Made by a program: the position numbers and the translations under genes. The notes beneath the pieces were generated by a model. That model was not told the DNA's origin, searched no databases, and worked only from the letters and a program-made list of their open reading frames with translations. From positions 124,001 to 188,000 of the forward strand of contig NZ_CP051206.1 of assembly GCF_012516395.1 (NCBI RefSeq): a DNA stretch of 64,000 nt, in the 5' to 3' direction. Positions 52,714 to 62,623 of this stretch are shown here, in pieces; the first letter of the stretch is position 1, and each line of letters begins with the position of its first letter. Origin of the DNA: Dolichospermum flos-aquae CCAP 1403/13F. GTDB lineage: Bacteria > Cyanobacteriota > Cyanobacteriia > Cyanobacteriales > Nostocaceae.

Positions 52714-52739
52714 TACGGTAAACTGATTGATATACTGTA
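52714..52739 (+). promoter_or_regulatory. Putative sulfur-regulon operator upstream of the fourth binding protein
   Basis: TACGGTA, 12 bases (AACTGATTGATA), TACTGTA. It lies 57 bases upstream of the start at 52797. With the copy at 52611, two elements sit back to back in one divergent promoter region. Confidence 0.65.
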
Positions 52740-52796
52740 GTTTTGTGATAAATTAACTTGAGTCCAAATATTCTATTGACCTTAACCACCAGAGTA

Positions 52797-53885
52797 ATGT
52801 TGACTAAATTTTCTCCATTCCGACTATTGGAAGCTGGAATCACCTTCCTAAAAAAATATCAAAAGCAGAACATCCACACTCTTTCCTTACTATTTGCAGT
52901 TGGACTGAGTTTGACTTTTGTTATTTCCGCTTGCTCTCCCAACACAAGGGACAATACTGGGACAAATCAGACAGCACAAACAACTGAAACTACTAATTCA
53001 AGTCCAAACTCTAACAGTATAGTGGTTCGTATTGGCTATCAAAAAGCTGCAACTGTCCTCTACGCATTAAAAGCCAAAGGAGAATTAGAAAAAGCTTTAA
53101 AAGCCTCTGGTGCTTCTGTCACTTGGACTGAATTTCCCGCAGGTCCACCCATGTTAGAGGCTTTAAATGCGGGAAGTATTGACTTTGGTTACACAGGAGA
53201 AGCACCCCCTGTATTTGCTCAATCAGGAGGTACACCGTTTGTTTATGTTGCTTATGATCCCTTGAGTACCAAAGCAGAAGCGATTATTGTTCGTCAAGAT
53301 TCACCTATTAAAAGTGTGGCTGATCTCAAAGGTAAAAAAGTTGCTTTTGCTAAAGGCTCTAATACTAACTATTTAGTAGTAAAAGCATTGGAAAAAGCAG
53401 GATTACAATATAAAGATATCGAACCTATGGGTCTTAAACCAGCCGATGCTCGCGCTGCTTTTGAAAGTAAAAAGGTGGATGCTTGGGCTATTTGGGACCC
53501 TTATTTAGCCGCAGCAGAGAAAGCAATAAGTGTCCGCACTTTAACAGATGCGACTGGATTAGCACCTAATCGTGGTTATTATCTTGCTGCTAAATCTTTT
53601 GCTGATAGCAATTTAGATACTCTAAAAACGGTTATTGATGAAGTCAAGAAAGTAAGCGACTGGGCAAAAAATAATCCACCTGAAGTTGCTAAGTTACTAT
53701 CACCTATATTAGGGATAGATGCGGCTGTTTTAGAAATAGCCGAAAAGCGGCGTGAATATGGTGTATTACCCCTAACAGATGAAGTAATTACGAAACAACA
53801 AGAAGTTGCTGATGCTTTCTATAAGATCAAATTGATTCCTAAAGAAGTCAATGTTAAGGAAATAGTTTGGCAAAATAATAAATAA
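52797..53885 (+). CDS. Sulfonate-binding lipoprotein (fourth binding protein)
   Basis: The start is set at 52797 (MLTKFSPFRLLEAGITFLKK); a TTG 13 codons earlier is in frame. The 362-residue lipoprotein has lipobox FVISAC46. A serine/threonine linker leads into the SsuA-type fold: FPAGPPMLEALNAGSIDFGYTGEAPPVFAQSGG, SPIKSVADLKGKKVAFAKGSNTNYLVVKAL and DAWAIWDPYLAAAEKA. It has no adjacent permease or ATPase. The Lys-rich Rossmann-like core resembles sulfonate-binding AtsR/SsuA types. Ligand unknown. Confidence 0.9.
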   Translation: MLTKFSPFRLLEAGITFLKKYQKQNIHTLSLLFAVGLSLTFVISACSPNTRDNTGTNQTAQTTETTNSSPNSNSIVVRIGYQKAATVLYALKAKGELEKALKASGASVTWTEFPAGPPMLEALNAGSIDFGYTGEAPPVFAQSGGTPFVYVAYDPLSTKAEAIIVRQDSPIKSVADLKGKKVAFAKGSNTNYLVVKALEKAGLQYKDIEPMGLKPADARAAFESKKVDAWAIWDPYLAAAEKAISVRTLTDATGLAPNRGYYLAAKSFADSNLDTLKTVIDEVKKVSDWAKNNPPEVAKLLSPILGIDAAVLEIAEKRREYGVLPLTDEVITKQQEVADAFYKIKLIPKEVNVKEIVWQNNK

Positions 53886-54003
53886 TCTGGTAATTGGTAA
53901 TAGAAAAATTACTAATTATCAATTATTTCTAAAAATCTGCCTTTACTCTCTCTGTGTCTGGAGCACCTCTGCGTGAGAAAAAAATAAATCAAGGTAATTA
54001 AAA

Positions 54004-54837
54004 ATGATCAAAGAAATAACACGGCGTGAATTTATTGCCACTGCTGCCTTAACAACTGGTTTTGCTTTAGCCGTACAACCTGTTTTTGCTAAAGTAATTA
54101 CCACAGATACAAAAGGATTAATTGCGGGAGGGGTGAAAATTCCCGTTGAGGGTGGGGAAATTCCGGCATATAGAGCGCAACCAGAAAAAGGTGAAAATTT
54201 CCCCATTGTTTTAGTAATTCAAGAAATATTTGGTGTTCATGAACATATACAGGATGTTGTTAGACGCTTTGCTAAATTAGGGTATTTAGCGATCGCACCT
54301 GAACTATTTATCCGTCAAGGTGATGTGTCAAAATTAACCAATATTGACGAAATTCGCGTAATTGTATCCAAAGTTCCCGATGCTCAAGTTCTATCAGATT
54401 TAGATGATATTGTTACTTGGGCTGTAAAATCAGCCAAGGGTAACGCTGATAAATTAGCAATTACGGGTTTTTGCTGGGGTGGTCGAATTACCTGGCTATA
54501 TGCAGCACATAATCCCAACGTCAAAGCAGGTGTGGCTTGGTACGGTAGAGTAGTAGGCAATGTTACCGAACTACAGCCTAAACATCCCGTTGATATTGCT
54601 TCTGAGTTAAAGGTCCCTGTGCTGGGACTCTATGGAGGTCAAGATACAGGTATTTCTGTGGACACAGTAGAACAAATACGAGAAAAACTCAAATCTAGCA
54701 GCAGTAAATCAGAGATAATTGTTTATCCTGATGCACCTCACGCCTTTTTTGCCGATTATCGCCCTTCTTACCGCGAAAAAGAAGCCCAGGATGGTTGGCA
54801 AAGACTCCAGGTATGGTTTAAACAGTATGGAGTGTGA
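54004..54837 (+). CDS. Dienelactone hydrolase-family protein, exported
   Basis: This 277-residue alpha/beta-hydrolase begins with a Tat-like signal ([20 protein letters not shown]). The DLH signature is [34 protein letters not shown]. The nucleophile cysteine is in [16 protein letters not shown], the triad D in YGGQDTGIS and H in [13 protein letters not shown]. It hydrolyses lactones or esters. Its place behind the sulfonate-binding lipoprotein may be chance. Confidence 0.9.
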   Translation: MIKEITRREFIATAALTTGFALAVQPVFAKVITTDTKGLIAGGVKIPVEGGEIPAYRAQPEKGENFPIVLVIQEIFGVHEHIQDVVRRFAKLGYLAIAPELFIRQGDVSKLTNIDEIRVIVSKVPDAQVLSDLDDIVTWAVKSAKGNADKLAITGFCWGGRITWLYAAHNPNVKAGVAWYGRVVGNVTELQPKHPVDIASELKVPVLGLYGGQDTGISVDTVEQIREKLKSSSSKSEIIVYPDAPHAFFADYRPSYREKEAQDGWQRLQVWFKQYGV

Positions 54838-54851
54838 GTTTCAATATTTCT

Positions 54852-54946
54852 AGAACTTACGTAGAAATTACGGATAAACGAACCGCAGAGGCGCAGAGGA
54901 CACGGAGAAATAAGAGTTTGAGAGGTTTTGCGTAAGTCCGAATTTC
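54852..54946. repeat. Dispersed repeat with ACTTACG ends
   Basis: AGAACTTACG (left) and CGTAAGTCC (right) are inverted around a CGCAGAGGCGCAGAGGACAC word, a common dispersed repeat in cyanobacterial genomes. A related CTCTGTGTCTGGAGCACCTC word is at about 53949-53969. Confidence 0.6.
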
Positions 54947-54971
54947 ATGTTTTGATAGTCAACCTATTTAA

Positions 54972-56285
<1,314 letters not shown>

Positions 56286-56300
56286 TATACCAAAAGAAAA

Positions 56301-56333
56301 AGATCCCCGACTTCTTAAAGAAGTCGGGGATCT
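56301..56333. repeat. AGATCCCCGACTTCTT hairpin repeat between metY and metX
   Basis: Perfect 15-base arms AGATCCCCGACTTCT / AGAAGTCGGGGATCT (sharing a short loop), plus an extra GGGGATCT after. Fits a terminator-like hairpin; same family as 7540, 37744, 50342 and 59904. Confidence 0.85.
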
Positions 56334-56360
56334 GGGGATCTATAGCTAATTGCTAATTTT

Positions 56361-57410
56361 ATGAAATACTTAGACTTCATTTCATCAAAAAACCAGTTTT
56401 ACCAATTGTCAGCACCATTTTCATTAGAATCTGGTGAAGTATTAATTGGTGTTCAGGTTGCTTATCGTACCTGGGGAAACTTAAACGCAAACCGCGATAA
56501 TGGGGTCTTAATTTGTCATGCTTTAACTGGTTCTGCTGACGCTGACGACTGGTGGGGAGATTTATTTGGTTCAGGGAAAGTTTTTGATTCTGACCAGGAT
56601 TTTATTGTGTGCAGCAACATTTTAGGAAGTTGTTACGGTACAACTGGAGCAACTTCTATTAACCCAAATACAGGAAAGGTTTATGGTGGATCTTTTCCCA
56701 GAATTACAATTAGGGATATGGTTAACCTCCAAGCTGCACTATTAGAATATTTAGATATTCAATCTCTACGGTTAGCAATTGGTGGTTCGCTGGGTGGAAT
56801 GCAGGTTTTAGAATGGGCTTTATTGTATCCAGAACGGGTGAGAGCGATCGCACCAATGGCATCACCTGGAAGACATTCAGCATGGTCTATTGGCTTGAGT
56901 GAAGCCCAAAGACAGGCAATTTATATTGATCCAAATTGGCAAGGTGGGAACTATACAACTGATGCACCACCAGTCCAAGGATTAGCAGTAGCGCGGATGA
57001 TGGCAATGATTACTTATCGTTATTGGGACAGTTTTACAAATCGTTTTGGTAGACAGCAGGATGAATCTAATCAGTTTGCCATATCTAGTTATTTACAATA
57101 TCAAGGTCAAAAACTAATAGAACGTTTTGATGCTAATACTTATATTACATTAACTCATGCAATGGATAGTCATGATGTTAGTTGGAATAGGAAAGATTAT
57201 CAATCTGTTTTGCAAAGTATCAAACAACCAACTTTAGTTGTAGCGATTGATTCTGATGTTCTTTATCCTCCAGTAGAACAACAAGAATTAGTAGATTTAA
57301 TTCCTAATGCTCAACTGGGGTTGCTTAAGTCAAGTCACGGACATGATGCTTTTTTAATTGATATGGAAGCATTGAATGAAATGGTAGTTTCTTTTAGGCA
57401 AAAACAATAA
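56361..57410 (+). CDS. metX: Homoserine O-acetyltransferase MetX
   Basis: This 349-residue alpha/beta-hydrolase-fold acyltransferase has GVLICHALTGSADADDWWGDLFG and the FIVCSNILGSCYGTTGATSINP block. The nucleophile serine is in AIGGSLGGMQVLEWAL, and the triad D/H in AIDSDVLYP and SSHGHDAFLID. It makes O-acetylhomoserine (or O-succinyl), the substrate of the neighbouring MetY. Length is typical. Confidence 0.95.
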   Translation: MKYLDFISSKNQFYQLSAPFSLESGEVLIGVQVAYRTWGNLNANRDNGVLICHALTGSADADDWWGDLFGSGKVFDSDQDFIVCSNILGSCYGTTGATSINPNTGKVYGGSFPRITIRDMVNLQAALLEYLDIQSLRLAIGGSLGGMQVLEWALLYPERVRAIAPMASPGRHSAWSIGLSEAQRQAIYIDPNWQGGNYTTDAPPVQGLAVARMMAMITYRYWDSFTNRFGRQQDESNQFAISSYLQYQGQKLIERFDANTYITLTHAMDSHDVSWNRKDYQSVLQSIKQPTLVVAIDSDVLYPPVEQQELVDLIPNAQLGLLKSSHGHDAFLIDMEALNEMVVSFRQKQ

Positions 57411-57449
57411 GGTGCGAATAAGAGTAAATATTCTTGAAATTTACCGTAG

Positions 57450-57980
57450 ATGTACAAATTTGCTGCTGCTTGGGAACAGGAAACAATAGTTTTTGGTGCT
57501 TCTCAACCTGGATATAAGGATAATCAGGTATATGATTGGATTGAGTTTATGAAATCCCGAAACATACAGCGGATTTGCTGTTTACTTAGTGAAAAACAAC
57601 TAGCTAATTATGCCCATCTTTTAGATACATATCGGCAAGAATTTGGTAATCAACAAGTTTGTTGGACACCAATTGAAGATTTTCATTTATCTGATTTAGA
57701 AACACTCACACAAAAAATACTGCCTTTTTTAATCACAGCAAATCAACAAAATGAAAAAGTAGTTGTGCATTGTGCTGGTGGAATTGGCCGGACTGGACAT
57801 ATATTAGCAGCTTGGTTAGTTACTGTGCGGGGATTTTCTAATCAAGATGCAATTTCTGCTGTAAAGAAAACAGGGAGAAATCCTCATGAAGCTGTAATGT
57901 TAAGTAAAAATCCGTTACAAGTTGCAGAAGAATTAAATGTGCTGCTGAATAATTGTCGTCTAGCATTCTTAACTAATTGA
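57450..57980 (+). CDS. Dual-specificity/tyrosine phosphatase-like protein
   Basis: This 176-residue protein has the cysteine-phosphatase loop VVHCAGGIGRTGHILAAWLV (H-C-x5-R) and a general-acid region in WTPIEDFHLSDLETL. Cytoplasmic, no signal. It follows metX by 39 bases on the same strand. Substrate unknown; the DUF442 protein at 23147 is a related fold with a shorter loop. Confidence 0.85.
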   Translation: MYKFAAAWEQETIVFGASQPGYKDNQVYDWIEFMKSRNIQRICCLLSEKQLANYAHLLDTYRQEFGNQQVCWTPIEDFHLSDLETLTQKILPFLITANQQNEKVVVHCAGGIGRTGHILAAWLVTVRGFSNQDAISAVKKTGRNPHEAVMLSKNPLQVAEELNVLLNNCRLAFLTN

Positions 57981-58026
57981 TGGATATTGCTAAATTTGTA
58001 TGAAAAATCAGCAATTTATAACCACT

Positions 58027-58569
58027 TTACCTGTAATAAAATAGATGATTATCAAAATCATTGTAAAATTGTAAACGAGCAGTTCCCACAACTAAATTAT
58101 TTGTCTTTTCACCAGAGGAAATAACATGAACTCGAAATAGATAAATACCTTCGCTGGTGGGATTATAAAAAGGTTTTAAACCGATAGTAATTGTTTGATT
58201 TGCAGAAACTGGTTTATCAAAAGTAGCAATGATAGTTTGTGGTTGAGTTGAACTTTTGCTTAGTGTAATACCTATCTTTTCTTTTTGTCCACTTGCTTCT
58301 ACGAAAGCAAAACTGTCTTTCTGATTGAATTTAATATTTTCTATACCTTCTATTTGTGTTAAAACAACCTGTTGCAGTTGCCAATTAGCCAGAGATTCTG
58401 GTAATTTAATTGTAAAATAATAAGTTGCGTCCCAAGAACCTGTTTGATTGTAAGTTGTTTTGGCAGTTAACAACGGTTTTGGTGGTATCCCGTAGGTAGT
58501 AGGCACAGATAATAAAAATATTCCTGTACTAATAGCTAGAGTTTTACAAAGAGTTTTAAAGTTGTTCAT
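58027..58569 (-). CDS. DUF2808 exported protein
   Basis: This 180-residue protein has a signal peptide (LCKTLAISTGIFLLSVPTTYG). The DUF2808 body includes SWDATYYFTIKLPESLANWQLQQVVLTQIEGIENIKF, IGLKPFYNPTSEGIYLFRV and NNLVVGTARLQFY. Family function is unknown; members are exported cyanobacterial proteins. A decayed paralogue lies at 7078-7499. Confidence 0.88.
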   Translation of the reverse strand: MNNFKTLCKTLAISTGIFLLSVPTTYGIPPKPLLTAKTTYNQTGSWDATYYFTIKLPESLANWQLQQVVLTQIEGIENIKFNQKDSFAFVEASGQKEKIGITLSKSSTQPQTIIATFDKPVSANQTITIGLKPFYNPTSEGIYLFRVHVISSGEKTNNLVVGTARLQFYNDFDNHLFYYR

Positions 58570-58678
58570 GTTTTTAGGATTTGATATTTTAAATAGGTTT
58601 TTCTATTGCATTACACCCTTTTAGTTTAGTAAGTGGAACTTATTAATAATTACAATACTGTTTGGTTAAGAGTTTTTG

Positions 58679-58753
58679 TAGGTTGGGTTAAGCGACAGCG
58701 CAACCCAACAAACGTCTGTAAGTGTTGGGTTTCCTAATGTCAACCCAACCTAC
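58679..58753. repeat. GTTGGGTT inverted-repeat element
   Basis: TAGGTTGGGTTAAGCGACAG at one side and GTCAACCCAACCTACC at the other; same family as 2832 and 37020. Intergenic. Confidence 0.8.
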
Positions 58754-58842
58754 CTGATTTAATGTTTTTAGATTATGACAAGTATAGGTTGTTTCAAAAA
58801 TGGTTCTAATTGCATGATTAACTCCCTAATAATCAAAATGAA

Positions 58843-59787
58843 TTAGATTGAGTGTTGGGTTAACCAAGCTTCTAAATCAGCAACACTAGAAAAGTCTAAT
58901 AATGCCTCTCCTAAGTTTTCTAACTGTTCAATTGATAATCCTGTAATTCGCTCGATTAATAACGAATCAATTTCCCCAATCCGACGATGTAGTAGACGCA
59001 GTATTAAGTTTTTTTCTCCTTCTTGCTTTCCTTCTTGCTTTCCTTCTCGTCTTCCTTCTTGTCTTCCCTCTTCTCTTCCTTCTTCTTTAGCTTGTTCTCT
59101 ATTTCTTTGATAAAGTGGTTCTAGTCGCATAATTAACTCCCTATCATCTGTTTCTAGTTGTTGATTTACTCTCAAATTTTCGCGCAAGTTGTAAACTAAT
59201 TCCAGGGTGGCTTTTTGGTAAGGGTGATCTAATGGTAACGCCTGCAACTCGATAATTGCTTGTGATTGTACGCTTCCCCTACCCAAAAGCCTCAACCATA
59301 AAGTATCTGGTGTTTGTGGTAGTTGGTGTATTGCCACAATTGCTGTTCGCAAGGCATCTGCTAAAAAATGTACTCCCGATAACCAATCTTCTTTTTGGAT
59401 AGTTCCAAAGCTAGATAAACGAGTTTCAGATATGGTGGGGGTTAAAATCCACAATTTAGGAATTTCTGACTCCTGAAGTTTGATTTTATTGGCTTTGGCT
59501 TCTCGTCGCAATAAAGCCTTGACTTCTAATAACTTGAGAATACAGTCGCAGATTTCATCGGTAGAAGCTGGATTGCGGTATGGTTCTATTATTGCAGGAT
59601 TTTCGGCAAGTCTTCCTAGTAAGCCCAGTATTTGTAATTTAGAAGTTTGTTGTTTAGCAGGTGTGAATAAAACATCAATTTCTTTAATTTCTCCTGAGAC
59701 TTTTTCTGATGCTTTGACTTCTCCGTAATCTTTTAATAATTCTTCTAGATAGTCTTTGGCGAATTTATCATGTATAAACCTAGTCAT
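58843..59787 (-). CDS. Rpn-type PD-(D/E)XK nuclease-like protein with DUF4351 tail
   Basis: The protein has 314 residues. The N-terminal part (FIHDKFAKDYLEELLKDYGEVKASEKVSGEIKEIDVLFTP) and the following helices are like recombination-promoting nuclease/putative transposase families. A low-complexity E/G/R/K run (EEGREEGRQEGRREGKQEG, about 228-260) leads to a DUF4351 tail (LRLLHRRIGEIDSLLIERITGLSIEQLENLGEALL). Active-site residues are not all certain. Such genes are abundant, often decaying, in filamentous cyanobacteria. Confidence 0.8.
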   Translation of the reverse strand: MTRFIHDKFAKDYLEELLKDYGEVKASEKVSGEIKEIDVLFTPAKQQTSKLQILGLLGRLAENPAIIEPYRNPASTDEICDCILKLLEVKALLRREAKANKIKLQESEIPKLWILTPTISETRLSSFGTIQKEDWLSGVHFLADALRTAIVAIHQLPQTPDTLWLRLLGRGSVQSQAIIELQALPLDHPYQKATLELVYNLRENLRVNQQLETDDRELIMRLEPLYQRNREQAKEEGREEGRQEGRREGKQEGKQEGEKNLILRLLHRRIGEIDSLLIERITGLSIEQLENLGEALLDFSSVADLEAWLTQHSI

Positions 59788-59903
59788 TAAATTTTAATTT
59801 TGAGTAAAATCTGGGAAATAATTTAGACTCCTATTATATAGCAGTTATGAATTTTCCGTAAGAGGATATTTGAAATTTTTTTTGTGTTGTATTCAATACT
59901 TTG

Positions 59904-59969
59904 AGATCCCCGACTTCTTTGAATGATCTTTATTATTTACAAAAAATTTAATTAAGAAGTCGGGGATCT
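59904..59969. repeat. AGATCCCCGACTTCTT long-arm hairpin repeat
   Basis: AGATCCCCGACTTCTT and AAGAAGTCGGGGATCT arms are separated by about 34 bases. Same family as 7540, 37744, 50342 and 56301. Confidence 0.85.
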
Positions 59970-59995
59970 TTCGTACCTGGCTTAACTTATATTCA

Positions 59996-61588
59996 TTATT
60001 TGTTAATTTCTCTGATCATCTCTATAGTCTTTTGATAGTCTGTTTCCTTACCTTCTTTTTTATATATATTTGCGGCTGTTTGGAAATCTTTAATTGCAGC
60101 CTGTTTATCTCCTTCTCTTAAAGCATAACGGACAACTCCCCGGTTGGTGTAGGCACCAGCATAGTTAGGATTAATCTTGATAGCTTGGTTGTAATCATCT
60201 ATTGCTCCTTGCTTATCTCCTAATTCATAACGGACAACTCCCCGGTTGTAGTAGGCTAGAGCAAAGTTAGGATTAAACTTGATAGCTTGGTTGTAATCAT
60301 CTATTGCTCCTTGCTTATCTCCTAATTCATTACGGACATTTCCCCGGTTGTTGTAGGCTTGGGCATCGTTAGGATTGATTCTGATCACTTGGTTGTAATC
60401 ATCTATTGCTCCTTGCTTATCTCCTAATTCATCACGGACAAATCCTCGGTTTAAGTAAGCATCTACATAATTGGGATTAATCTTGATAACCTGAGTGTAA
60501 TCATCAATTGCACCCTGCTTATCTCCTAATTCATAACGGGCAAATCCTCTCTTGTTGTAAGCATCTACATAATTGGGATTAATCTTTATAGCCTGAGTCA
60601 AATCCTCAATTCCACCCTGCTTATCTCCTAAATCAGAACGGGTATTTCCCCGGATGTAGATGCTTACTACATAATTGGGATTAATCTTTATAGCCTGAGT
60701 CAAATCATCAATTGTACCCTGCTTATCTCCTAATGCATAACGGGCAAGTCCTCGGATGCAGTAAGCTTTGAAATAGTTAGGATCAATCTTGATAGCCTGA
60801 GTATAATCCTCAATTGCACCCTGCTTATCTCCTAATTTAGAACGGACAAATCCCCGCCTAAAATAAGCATCTTCATTATTTGGTTTCAGTTGCAATACTT
60901 GAGTATAATAACCAAAAGCACCTTGATAATCTTCTTTCTCAAGACACTCATTACCCAAGCGAATATATTCGTCAGCTTCAGAAGATGTCAAACTTTCTAA
61001 ATAGCTGCGTAAACCCCCAGAATAAAGCAATTCATCTATTCCTAGCAAGACTTTACCAGTATTCGAGGTAATCATATTAGTTGGTAAAAATCCCGCCAAA
61101 ATCAGATTGTATTCAGCCTGAGCTTCGCTGACTTCCTCTTGAATTAAAATACAAACTAGAACAGCATTTTTTTCAATTTCTTCTCGACTAATTGACCATT
61201 GAATTTTATCAAAATTGCCATTACGGGCTTTAACCTGAATACCAATTGATGAGTCAGAAGTTAAGGTAAAATCAACTTTTCCATCACCACCAACGCGCTT
61301 TTCATAGTCAACTTCTGTGACAAAATCAGCTAAACGGGATTTAACAACTTCCTCAGCTAACTTCCCCTTCATATTGTTGATAAAAACATCACGAATAGCG
61401 ACGCGAGAAGTTCGTCTATATTTTTCAGCCATTTCCCAGCAAAAATCCCGTAATTGGTCTAACCTTTGACCAGAAATGACAGTTAATTCACTATGCTGGC
61501 CTTTTTCGTCACAATGGAGTAATTTAGCAGATTTAAGTCTTGGAATAAAATCAGTCTGTTGTGCCTTGAGTGGTGTTGTCCAGTCCAT
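59996..61588 (-). CDS. DUF4365-like domain plus TPR-repeat protein
   Basis: This 530-residue protein has an N-terminal PD-(D/E)XK-like domain (about 45-180) with AEEVVKSRLADF, GGDGKVDFTLTSD and GIQVKARNGNFDKIQW (D...Q-x-K), as in DUF4365-type proteins. About nine to ten TPR units of 34 residues follow (NPNYxxAYxNRGxxRxELGDKQGAIDDY), encoded by near-identical 102-base DNA repeats at about 60100-60900. It is unclear whether the nuclease-like domain is active. A defence or regulation role is a guess. Confidence 0.75.
   Translation of the reverse strand: MDWTTPLKAQQTDFIPRLKSAKLLHCDEKGQHSELTVISGQRLDQLRDFCWEMAEKYRRTSRVAIRDVFINNMKGKLAEEVVKSRLADFVTEVDYEKRVGGDGKVDFTLTSDSSIGIQVKARNGNFDKIQWSISREEIEKNAVLVCILIQEEVSEAQAEYNLILAGFLPTNMITSNTGKVLLGIDELLYSGGLRSYLESLTSSEADEYIRLGNECLEKEDYQGAFGYYTQVLQLKPNNEDAYFRRGFVRSKLGDKQGAIEDYTQAIKIDPNYFKAYCIRGLARYALGDKQGTIDDLTQAIKINPNYVVSIYIRGNTRSDLGDKQGGIEDLTQAIKINPNYVDAYNKRGFARYELGDKQGAIDDYTQVIKINPNYVDAYLNRGFVRDELGDKQGAIDDYNQVIRINPNDAQAYNNRGNVRNELGDKQGAIDDYNQAIKFNPNFALAYYNRGVVRYELGDKQGAIDDYNQAIKINPNYAGAYTNRGVVRYALREGDKQAAIKDFQTAANIYKKEGKETDYQKTIEMIREINK
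60100..60900 (-). repeat. 102-bp DNA repeats encoding TPR units
   Basis: Runs such as TAATCATCTATTGCTCCTTG plus CTTATCTCCTAATTCATAACGG recur every 102 bases. The high nucleotide identity between units points to recent expansion or gene conversion. Confidence 0.8.
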
Positions 61589-61648
61589 ATTGGTTTAAAT
61601 AATCTATCCATAAGAATAGTATAGCGATCGCCTACACCAATTCTGAAA

Positions 61649-61677
61649 GCGATAGCGAACCGCTCCGTAGGAATCGC
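61649..61677 (+). repeat. Single GCGATAGCGAACCGCTCCGT repeat
   Basis: One-base variant of the 29-bp family at 42958-43352, intergenic ahead of the ABC exporter. Confidence 0.75.
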
Positions 61678-61768
61678 TCTTACCCAATAGCTCTTGACTT
61701 TTAGAGAAAATATGTCAAACTAATATTTAGATACTCTAATTATTTGAATAAGGAAGTAAATCCTACTC

Positions 61769-62623
61769 GTGACGAAACTTACGGGAAGAATAGAATCTGC
61801 GGAAATACCTGCACAAGTTCCAAAGTCAGTAATATTGCAAACCTTGGAACTGACGCGCCGCTTTGAAAAATCAACAGCCGTTGATGCTTTAAATATCTCC
61901 GTTGCATCGGGAGAAGTTTTTGGTTTACTTGGTCCCAATGGTGCAGGGAAAAGTACAGTAATTAAGATGTTAACTACCTTGCTACCAGTCAGTAGCGGGA
62001 AAGCATACTTAGCCGGTTATGATGTGACTCGTCAACCTGATGCAGTCAGAAGAGTCATAGGTTATGTACCCCAGGCTTTATCGGCAGATGGGACTTTAAC
62101 AGGTTATGAAAATCTGTTAATATTCTCTAAATTGTATGATATTCCCCCTCGACGCAGAAAACAGCAAATCGCGGAAGTGCTAGAATTTATGGGTTTAGAG
62201 GATGTAGCACATCGTTTAGTGAGAACTTTTTCTGGGGGAATGATTCGGAAACTGGAAATTGCTCAAGCTATCTTACATCAACCCCAAATCTTATTTCTAG
62301 ATGAGCCAACAGTCGGATTAGATCCAGTTGCAAGAACACAAGTATGGCAACTTGTACAGCAACTGCGGATTGAGTACGGTACAACCATCTTTTTAACCAC
62401 CCACTTTTTAGAAGAAGCGGATAATCTTTGTAATCGAGTCGTGATTATGAACCAAGGTAAAGAAATTATCACCGGTTCACCCGCAGACTTAAAAACCGCT
62501 ATCGGTAAACCAGAAGCAACTTTAGATGATGTCTTCATCCATTACGCAGGAAATCAATTAGTATCAGGAGTGAGTTACAGTGAAACTGCAAGAACCAGAC
62601 GTACCTCTCAACGGTTGGGCTGA
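61769..62623 (+). CDS. ABC exporter ATP-binding protein (DrrA-like)
   Basis: The 284-residue ABC ATPase has a GTG start (MTKLTGRIESAEIPAQ). Walker A is GLLGPNGAGKSTVIKML, signature FSGGMIRKLEIAQAIL, Walker B ILFLDEPTVGLD, and H-loop IFLTTHFLEEAD. It ends with KTAIGKPEATLDDVFIHYAG, typical of ABC-2 exporters such as daunorubicin resistance DrrA. It overlaps the permease gene by 44 bases, so the two are translationally coupled. Confidence 0.92.
   Translation: MTKLTGRIESAEIPAQVPKSVILQTLELTRRFEKSTAVDALNISVASGEVFGLLGPNGAGKSTVIKMLTTLLPVSSGKAYLAGYDVTRQPDAVRRVIGYVPQALSADGTLTGYENLLIFSKLYDIPPRRRKQQIAEVLEFMGLEDVAHRLVRTFSGGMIRKLEIAQAILHQPQILFLDEPTVGLDPVARTQVWQLVQQLRIEYGTTIFLTTHFLEEADNLCNRVVIMNQGKEIITGSPADLKTAIGKPEATLDDVFIHYAGNQLVSGVSYSETARTRRTSQRLG

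Noticed and set aside
61218-61488. Type III/IV restriction gene in the DUF4365-like region
   Set aside because: The frame continues directly into TPR repeats and has no helicase or methyltransferase motif.
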